Assembly: GCF_049532895.1 (NCBI RefSeq)
Contig: NZ_CP064031.1
Location: forward strand, 4,898,001 to 4,962,000
Direction: 5' to 3'
From: Dyella_B acidisoli
GTDB taxonomy: Bacteria; Pseudomonadota; Gammaproteobacteria; Xanthomonadales; Rhodanobacteraceae
DNA length: 64,000 bases
The notes under the pieces were generated by a model. That model worked only from the letters and a program-made list of their open reading frames with translations, did not search any database and was not told the DNA's origin. Of this stretch, positions 58,893 through 64,000 are shown piece after piece. The first letter of the stretch is position 1; the number at the start of each line of letters is the position of its first letter. A program made the translations under genes and the position numbers.

Positions 58893-59707
58893 GCCATCTC
58901 CGAAACCGACGGCCGCGCGGCGGCATGGCGTGCATACGCCTTGGCCAGCTTCACGTCGTACAGGTTGTCGGCATACCCCGGGCCGTTGTAGCTCCGCGCA
59001 AACGCGGCCCATTTGCGATTGCGCAGCGCCTTAAACAGCTCCGCATCGTTTTCTACGAATCGCACGAACGCCTGCAGCTGTTCGGCTTCGCCGGCGGCGA
59101 AAGCCGCAGCCATCGCTGTCGCACTGGCGTATCTGAGTGCTCGTGCATGGTGGCCCATGATCTGAAACCGCCCCCAACTGCAGGCTTCCATGGCGGGTTC
59201 CTGTGCGATCGCTGCAGCTTGCGCGAGGCGTGCATATTCCGCGACACCGCCGACATAACCACCACGTGCCTGGCTCAGAATCGACACCGGTGCCTGCACC
59301 GTGGTCGGATCGATGCCATGGGCCTGCAGCTGCCGCCAGAACACATGCCGCTCGAACAGGATCACCACCCGCCCATCCGGGAGGTAACCGGTGCGCGGGC
59401 TTTCCACTTCCACCACCGCGTTGATCGCCGCGCCCTCGCAGCCGAGTTCCGCCGCCGCGCGCTCGATATCGGCTTGCGTCAGTGCACGCGGATCGACGGT
59501 ACCGAGCAATGCACTCTGCGTGCGCGGGCCGGCGATGCCGTCCTCGATCAGGTGGCGGCTGCGCTGGAAGGCGCGCACTGCGGCTTCTGTGGTCGGGCCA
59601 TACCAGCCGTCGATGACGACAGGGTGGCCCACGCGATGCAATCGCTGCTGCAGCACGGTGACGTCCGCGCCGTGATCACCGGTACGTAAGGTGAAGTTAG
59701 TTGTCAT
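58889..59707 (-). CDS. endolysin: peptidoglycan-binding plus N-acetylmuramidase
   Basis: From the ATG at 59707 the protein has 272 residues. Residues about 5-65 are a PG_binding_1 module (ADVTVLQQRLHRVGHPVVID then GWYGPTTEAAVRAFQ). The rest is a muramidase of the N-acetylmuramidase type: AINAVVEVESPRTGYLPDGR, VILFERHVFWRQL, EACSWGRFQIMGHHA and FARSYNGPGYADN, with the catalytic Glu in VEVES. No signal is present, so export depends on the holin. P2 K is a different, smaller lysozyme. Confidence 0.88.
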   Translation of the reverse strand: MTTNFTLRTGDHGADVTVLQQRLHRVGHPVVIDGWYGPTTEAAVRAFQRSRHLIEDGIAGPRTQSALLGTVDPRALTQADIERAAAELGCEGAAINAVVEVESPRTGYLPDGRVVILFERHVFWRQLQAHGIDPTTVQAPVSILSQARGGYVGGVAEYARLAQAAAIAQEPAMEACSWGRFQIMGHHARALRYASATAMAAAFAAGEAEQLQAFVRFVENDAELFKALRNRKWAAFARSYNGPGYADNLYDVKLAKAYARHAAARPSVSEMA

Positions 59708-59981
59708 GGTTCGTCCGAAGGATGGCCGCGACATTGCCCTGGGCGGTGAGGCTCAACACGCACAGCACGAGGGACACGCCGAGATCGCCGAGATGGATCG
59801 GCGTGTTCGCATAGAGGCCGAGCAGCACACCCAGCGCCGTACTGCCAGTGCTGACGATTAGCACCCAGGCGCACACACTGACCGCGAGGCGATAGCGGGC
59901 ACCGGCGCGCCGATACAGGAGCAGACGCGCGCAGGTGATGGCGTTGGCAATGAAGAGCAGCGCGGCCAAGAGGTGGTCCAT
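59697..59981 (-). CDS. small membrane protein, probable holin or antiholin
   Basis: The real start is the internal ATG at 59981, overlapping the preceding stop (TAATG). The 94-residue product has three hydrophobic helices: LLAALLFIANAITCARLLL, LAVSVCAWVLIVSTGSTALG and LGVSLVLCVLSLTAQGNVAA. Paired with a second membrane gene just upstream and an endolysin downstream, it belongs to the lysis cassette. Which of the two makes the pore is not clear. Confidence 0.75.
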   Translation of the reverse strand: MDHLLAALLFIANAITCARLLLYRRAGARYRLAVSVCAWVLIVSTGSTALGVLLGLYANTPIHLGDLGVSLVLCVLSLTAQGNVAAILRTNHDN

Positions 59982-60331
59982 TAGGAACCTCCCCGACGCA
60001 GCCACGTGGTGAGGTCGATCGTCTTGATCCGCTCCAGCACCTGGACAGTGACGGCAATGGCGAACGCTGCAGCAAGGAATGCGGCGACACCCGTGGCCTG
60101 CACGTCGATGCGCGCCGCGACTTCCGGTGCCGCGAGGTAACCCACAATCCAACTGATGAGCAGGTAGATACCGCGCGAGGTCATCGACACATCCCGCGCA
60201 TGCAGCGCGACGAGCGCCGCACCCGCAAAAGCGCCGACGATGGCATTGCCATCGATACCCGGCACGAGGGTGGCAAGTCCCACACCGGTCGCGACGAACG
60301 CGAGCGTAGTGGTGGTCGTCGGTTCGGCCAT
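59981..60331 (-). CDS. holin
   Basis: The 116-residue protein has a hydrophobic N-terminal helix (LAFVATGVGLATLVPGI), a small glycine-alanine-rich helix (AIVGAFAGAALVALHARDV), a third (IYLLISWIVGYLAAPEVAAR) and a fourth (AAFLAAAFAIAVTVQVL), with a basic tail LERIKTIDLTTWLRRGGS. This matches P2-like putative holins placed after gene X. It should form the lesion that releases the endolysin. Confidence 0.8.
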   Translation of the reverse strand: MAEPTTTTTLAFVATGVGLATLVPGIDGNAIVGAFAGAALVALHARDVSMTSRGIYLLISWIVGYLAAPEVAARIDVQATGVAAFLAAAFAIAVTVQVLERIKTIDLTTWLRRGGS

Positions 60332-60342
60332 CGTTATCCCTC

Positions 60343-60552
60343 TCAGGTCCAGAGCTGTACCTGCGCCGTCACGGACTGCGCGGTTTGAGCGGTATCAGGC
60401 AGGTTGACCGGATAGCCCTGGGGCAACACGGGGCCGAGATCGGCCAGGCCTGGATTGGCGGCGAGCGTCGCTTCCGTCACGCTGGCGGTGCGCCCCAGCA
60501 CGCGCTGACAGAGCGCATCGAGCGTTTCGCCTTGTAGTGCGCGCACGATCAT
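60343..60552 (-). CDS. tail protein X (P2 gpX, LysM-like)
   Basis: A 69-residue protein from the ATG at 60552, overlapping the L stop (ATGA). MIVRALQGETLDALCQRVLG, ATLAANPGL and LPQGYPVNLP are the gpX signature, a LysM-like fold. It is a tail-assembly protein that in P2 sits between L and the holin. A longer frame upstream is a shadow of L. Confidence 0.9.
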   Translation of the reverse strand: MIVRALQGETLDALCQRVLGRTASVTEATLAANPGLADLGPVLPQGYPVNLPDTAQTAQSVTAQVQLWT

Positions 60553-61016
60553 CAGAGCAACTCCACCGTGGCGCGTGGACGGCCCAGGATGTCGCGAATC
60601 GCGTAGCGCGCTTGCCGGCGGTAATCGTCGACGGACAATTCCATCGCTTCGGCGCGACGCTGCCCGGCATCCGTGCTGTCGACATCGCGATAGCGTTCGA
60701 TCAGTTCGGCTTTCGCGGTCGCGTACACGGCACGCTGATACAGCAACACCAGTCGCGAGGTGTCGCCGATCACTTTGCTCGGCACGTCCGCAAGCGACGT
60801 GCGGCCCAGTGCTTCCTGCTGCTGTTGCCACGCATCCAGTTCGTCTTCGACGGTCGACATGGCCAGCGCGATGCATTCGGTCAGGCGTGCCTCGGTGACG
60901 GTGCCGTCCAGACGCAGCACGGCGCGCACCTCAGCAAGCGCGATCGGGGGATACCAGTCACCCGAACGGATGACGGGTGGATCGGTAGTGGGTGCCGTAG
61001 CGACAAAACCGGACAT
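60552..61016 (-). CDS. head completion protein L (P2 gpL)
   Basis: From the ATG at 61016 the protein has 154 residues: WYPPIALAEVRAVLRLDGTV, ARLTECIALAMSTVEDELD and LYQRAVYATAKAELIERYRD are the gpL pattern of head-completion connectors. GAAGAGATCC lies just before the ATG. It seals the portal after DNA packaging. Confidence 0.9.
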   Translation of the reverse strand: MSGFVATAPTTDPPVIRSGDWYPPIALAEVRAVLRLDGTVTEARLTECIALAMSTVEDELDAWQQQQEALGRTSLADVPSKVIGDTSRLVLLYQRAVYATAKAELIERYRDVDSTDAGQRRAEAMELSVDDYRRQARYAIRDILGRPRATVELL

Positions 61017-61116
61017 CGGGATCTCTTCGATAAGGTGCGGCGGTGGTCGGTGGGTCATCCGGATGGGAGAGAGGTCATCGGGTGCCCACCGAGCCGCCGC
61101 GGCGCTCGGGGCGAGC

Positions 61117-61767
61117 TCAGGTCGCGGAGACAAGCTGCTTTTGCAGCTTGCTGATCTCGGTCTTGATGCCGAGTCGCGGATTCAGGCGCAGCGCATGCTG
61201 CAGGTGATCGAGTGCTTGTGTGGGAACGGTGTCGCGCAGTGCAAACCCAATGGCTTTGTGAAGCTTGGCCCGCACTTCATCGGGCATGTCGCGCCCGTCG
61301 GTCAGTTGGCCGACGCGCAAGAGCTGATCGACGGTGACCGTGGTGCCGGGCTTCTCGCTCTGATCGGCGATTTCCTCGACCACCAGGGTGGCGACGTCGC
61401 GCTGATAGTGTTCGGGCAGCTTCAGGTCGTGCTTCAGAAGATGCGCGGCCATGTCGAGTGCGGACTCCAGCGCTCCGGTGTCGATGTGCCACACCATCAG
61501 CGTGGCAAACACATCATCCTGCACGGGCTGATCGGCTTCGAGCACCCCGGCGATCCAGGCCGCGTATTCCGGGAGGCGCTGGCGTTTGACGGCAATCTTC
61601 TGCTGGATGGACTGGATGCTTTTCAGCACACGCTTGTCTTCGGCAAGCTTGGCAAGCATCAGGTCGTAGGCGCTGCCGGTGAGCTGTTGCGCACCGGTGC
61701 TGGCGGCCAGGCTCGCTGCCTGGGCCGCCAACACGCGCTCCCGATGACGCATGGCGGGGCTGGTCAT
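61117..61767 (-). CDS. terminase small (endonuclease) subunit M (P2 gpM)
   Basis: The 216-residue protein begins MTSPAMRHRERVLAAQAASL and carries AYDLMLAKLAEDKRVLKSIQ, LPEYAAWIAGVLEADQPVQD and FATLMVWHIDTGALESALDM, the gpM pattern. With P it cuts the cos site and starts packaging. It is 11 bp from the N stop. Confidence 0.92.
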   Translation of the reverse strand: MTSPAMRHRERVLAAQAASLAASTGAQQLTGSAYDLMLAKLAEDKRVLKSIQSIQQKIAVKRQRLPEYAAWIAGVLEADQPVQDDVFATLMVWHIDTGALESALDMAAHLLKHDLKLPEHYQRDVATLVVEEIADQSEKPGTTVTVDQLLRVGQLTDGRDMPDEVRAKLHKAIGFALRDTVPTQALDHLQHALRLNPRLGIKTEISKLQKQLVSAT

Positions 61768-61778
61768 CGTGGCAGTCC

Positions 61779-62789
61779 TCAGTGCTTGAGCTCGATGTTT
61801 TCGAAGAGGGCCACGGTGCCGTAGTGCTCGACCACGTAGGCATCGTTGGAGGACTCGTAGTTCTCGATCTGATCGCGCTCCGGCCGATCGCGCAGCAAAC
61901 GGCGGCGTGCACCTTCCTGCCAGTAGATGGAAAGATTGCTGAGCGGCGTCACCAGCACAGCGTTGTCCGGGAAGCCCGGTACGCGAATGGCCGGCAAACC
62001 ACCCATTGCTTCGCGGCTGATCAGGATGTCGCTGGCCAATTCATCCGTCGCGCGCTGATCACGGTTGAGCTTGGCGAACATCTTGTCGTGCAGAAGTTTG
62101 CGACCGCAGATGGCGACGAGATCCGTCGCATCGCGGTACGGCTCCTCCAGCAGCATCACCGCGTCGTACACCAGCGCGTCGATGTTGGCGTAATCGCAGC
62201 CGACGACGGTGCCGACCTGAATCTTGCCTTGGGTTGCGCCTTCCTTCATCCAGTGGCTGGGTGCCTCGGTGCGGATGTGCTGCAACCAGCCGATGTTCAC
62301 GTCCTGCAGCAGCGGGTTGGCGGCGCGATCCGTGTCGGCCGCCACCTTCACGCCGTTGAAGCCGATCAGGATGCGATCTAGCGCCTGGCGCTTGATGATG
62401 GCGTCGCGCAGGCGCGTCTGGAAATCGGGGAACTTCGCCCACGCATCGATCTGCTGGTACTTGATCAAGGTGTCGAAGTCGGTTTTCTCGCAGCGATAGC
62501 CCTGGTTCTTGAGATCGCTGACGTCGCGCGGCATGCGGTCCTTGGTGCGCGTATCGGTGCGCCCGGCGATGGTGCCGGTGACACCCAGCATCACTTTCTC
62601 GCCTTCCTGTTCCTGCACGCCGATAACGTTGATCTTGCTCAGGAACTCGCTGCTGGCTTGCAGCTGGTTTTCCAGTGTCTGCTGGACCGTCGGTGTCACG
62701 CTGAATTTGCTCGCGGCGCTGTCCACGCCATTGAGCTGGGCCACGCGTTCCGCGTAGGCGTTGAAGAGGCGGCGGGTGTCGTTACGCAT
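61779..62789 (-). CDS. major capsid protein N (P2 gpN)
   Basis: The 336-residue protein begins MRNDTRRLFNAYAERVAQLN, with TLENQLQASSEFLSKINVIG and GVTGTIAGRTDTRTKDRMPR, the gpN pattern. It forms the icosahedral shell with an HK97-like fold. The C-terminal SNDAYVVEHYGTVALFENIE is also conserved. The length matches P2 N (about 357 before processing). Confidence 0.93.
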   Translation of the reverse strand: MRNDTRRLFNAYAERVAQLNGVDSAASKFSVTPTVQQTLENQLQASSEFLSKINVIGVQEQEGEKVMLGVTGTIAGRTDTRTKDRMPRDVSDLKNQGYRCEKTDFDTLIKYQQIDAWAKFPDFQTRLRDAIIKRQALDRILIGFNGVKVAADTDRAANPLLQDVNIGWLQHIRTEAPSHWMKEGATQGKIQVGTVVGCDYANIDALVYDAVMLLEEPYRDATDLVAICGRKLLHDKMFAKLNRDQRATDELASDILISREAMGGLPAIRVPGFPDNAVLVTPLSNLSIYWQEGARRRLLRDRPERDQIENYESSNDAYVVEHYGTVALFENIELKH

Positions 62790-62839
62790 GAAGGCTCCGG
62801 GGCGGGCAAGCGAGAATCGGAAAAGAAAGCGAGTGCGGA

Positions 62840-63697
62840 TCAGCAGTCGGTTTGCAAGACACCGCTACCGCCGGTGGCCGGCGGACGTGGGGTGAACGCG
62901 GGCGTGGCCTCCAGTTCGGCGCGCAACGTGGCGAAGGCCGTCGTGGTGTCCTGGCCGGCTTGCTCGATGGCGTCTAGGCGGCGCGTGAACGCGCTGAGCT
63001 GATCGGCGAACTGCTGGGTGGTGGTGGTCGAGTGCGTGGCGAGTTGTTCCAACGCCTCGGTGAGGCCATTCAATGCATCGCCCAGCTCGGCGAACTGCGT
63101 GTCCTGCACCTTGGCTTTGCCGGTGAGCTTGGCCAGGCGTTCTTTGATCGCCGCAAACAACGTCGTGGTGTGGCCATCCGACGATTCCTCTTCCCACTCG
63201 ATCTCGATCGGCTCGGCGGCGGTGAAGAGGTTGTCGGGCGATTGCTTGCGGCTTGCGAGCGGATTGCTGGAGGCCTGCGCGGCAAAGGTGAGCATGTCGG
63301 TACCGAGACTCGCCGGGCTGTCGGTGACGCCGAGGCCCACGAGGTACGCGCGACCGGTGCTCGCGAATTTCGGATTGACCTCGATGCTGCTGTAAATCTT
63401 CTGCTTGGCCTTGGTCATGCTGACCAGGTCGGCGGTCGGTTCGATCTGCGCAAAGAGGGCCAATTTGCCTTTGAGATCCCCGTCGGCGATTTCCTCGGCC
63501 TTCACCGCCGTCACGTCGCCGTACGCCTTAAATGGACCATCCGGCATCAGGCCACGGATGTGCTCAAGGAAGATGCGCGCGCCGTAGGTCTGCGGGTTGT
63601 AGGTCGCCGCGATATCGCTGATCCAGCTGCGCTCCATCGTGCGGCCATCGGTGGTCGCGCCTTCAACGGCAACGCGGAAGAACTTGCTTTTGGCCAT
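62840..63697 (-). CDS. capsid scaffolding protein and protease O (P2 gpO)
   Basis: From the ATG at 63697 the protein has 285 residues: SKFFRVAVEGATTDGRTMER, then DIAATYNPQTYGARIFLEHI and QKIYSSIEVNPKFASTGRAY, with VGLGVTDSPASLGTDML holding the protease serine region. The C-terminal coiled part (LAKLTGKAKVQDTQFAELGD) is the scaffold. O guides shell assembly and cuts N and itself. It is divergent from P, with a dyad between them. Confidence 0.92.
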   Translation of the reverse strand: MAKSKFFRVAVEGATTDGRTMERSWISDIAATYNPQTYGARIFLEHIRGLMPDGPFKAYGDVTAVKAEEIADGDLKGKLALFAQIEPTADLVSMTKAKQKIYSSIEVNPKFASTGRAYLVGLGVTDSPASLGTDMLTFAAQASSNPLASRKQSPDNLFTAAEPIEIEWEEESSDGHTTTLFAAIKERLAKLTGKAKVQDTQFAELGDALNGLTEALEQLATHSTTTTQQFADQLSAFTRRLDAIEQAGQDTTTAFATLRAELEATPAFTPRPPATGGSGVLQTDC

Positions 63698-63779
63698 GGC
63701 CGACACCTCGTGAACGCAGCGACGTAAAAGGACGGGGCCATCCTCGACACCGCACGTCACGCGAGCAACGTACTAGCGC

Positions 63780-63799
63780 GGTACCAATCCACTGGTACC
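63780..63799. promoter_or_regulatory. Ogr-like activator site between O and P
   Basis: GGTACCAATCCACTGGTACC is a perfect dyad with an N8 centre (8-bp arms when the flanking C and G and the inner A and T are counted). It lies 83 bp before O and 47 bp before P, as expected for divergent late promoters. Confidence 0.7.
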
Positions 63800-63845
63800 G
63801 AAGCACAAGCCATCGATACGAACGCGCGCGGGCGACGATGCGCGC

Positions 63846-64000
63846 ATGGTGATGCCATCCCCTGAAATCGATCAGCGCCGCGGTGCGCGTGCCCTTTATT
63901 GGCAAGGGTGGCGTGTATCCGATATCGCGCAAACGATGGGGATCGCGCGCACCACCGTGGAATCGTGGAAGACACGCGATGCGTGGGACAAGGCGCCGGT
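63846..64000 (+). CDS. terminase large subunit P (P2 gpP), N-terminus, cut by window edge
   Basis: The 51 codons to the edge read MVMPSPEIDQRRGARALYWQ, then GWRVSDIAQTMGIARTTVES and WKTRDAWDKAP. The P2 gpP family starts in the same way with a helix-turn-helix (DIAQTMGIARTTVESWK) before the ATPase domain. The ATPase motifs would lie outside the window. It pairs with M for packaging. It is read away from O, as in P2. Confidence 0.9.
   Translation, partial: MVMPSPEIDQRRGARALYWQGWRVSDIAQTMGIARTTVESWKTRDAWDKAP

Larger units (their letters stand above)
33882..64000. mobile_element. P2-like prophage, right end outside the window
   Basis: An integrase, primase-helicase, repressor, Ogr-like activator and a complete set of P2-type head, tail and lysis genes run from 34077 to the window edge, where terminase gene P begins. 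The left attachment site is not proven. The integrase start lies 195 bp beyond the transposon, so in the ancestral layout it would be about 225 bp from the tRNA-Ile2 end; the tRNA 3' end is therefore the likely site. The right attachment site and the genes P, Q and beyond are outside. No disrupted structural gene was seen, so it may be intact. Confidence 0.85.

Overview
The window reads as a Gram-negative gammaproteobacterial chromosome carrying two stacked mobile elements. The housekeeping genes (surface-glycan glycosyltransferases, an LpxL-type acyltransferase, dtd, a 620-residue RpoD) and the dispersed GC-rich palindromes suggest Xanthomonadales, probably Rhodanobacteraceae or Xanthomonadaceae; that placement is inference, since no 16S gene is present.

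Layout. (1) 1-9175 is chromosome: envelope-glycan genes, lpxL, dtd, rpoD and a small NTF2-like gene, punctuated by REP-like hairpins and a MITE-like inverted repeat. (2) 9176-9502 is a tRNA with anticodon CAU, most likely tRNA-Ile2, split by a 251-nt group I self-splicing intron directly after the anticodon. (3) 9526-33876 is a complete 24.35-kb Tn7-like transposon: inverted ends starting TGCGC, repeated CATAGTTTGGCC end motifs and a perfect 5-bp duplication CCTCA on both sides. It lies 23 bp past the tRNA CCA end. Its core is a TnsA-TnsB fusion, TnsC and TniQ/TnsD, with no cas genes. Its cargo is a defence and competition island: a HEPN (DUF3644)-HNH pair, a stand-alone TnsA-like remnant of a second transposon, an ABC-three-component (ABC-3C) operon with a nuclease-like effector, a 1029-residue calcineurin-phosphoesterase/P-loop NTPase protein, an exported beta-helix protein, and an Rhs toxin with its immunity gene. 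(4) 33882-64000 is a P2-like prophage running off the right edge. Its tyrosine integrase gene starts about 200 bp beyond the transposon end and points away from the tRNA, so the simplest reading is that the prophage integrated at the tRNA first and the transposon later landed between tRNA and integrase.

The prophage has an early block (integrase, primase-helicase, AlpA, Ogr/Delta zinc finger, CI-like repressor with an operator), an OLD-like ATPase/TOPRIM gene paired with a D12-class adenine methylase, and a full late block of P2-type head, tail and lysis genes. Late gene order differs from P2: J-I-H-G precedes V-W-FI. Three matching dyads (TACC-N8-GGTA type) lie before J, before V and between O and P, and are good candidates for sites of the Ogr-like activator. 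Two divergent accessory cassettes sit just upstream of late operons: a Com-like zinc finger, a DNA methylase and a membrane protein before J, and an AlbA_2/Schlafen-type protein before V. Classic P2 refinements are visible: a TTTTTTG slippery site joining E and E', Rz1 nested in Rz, and many ATGA start-stop overlaps.
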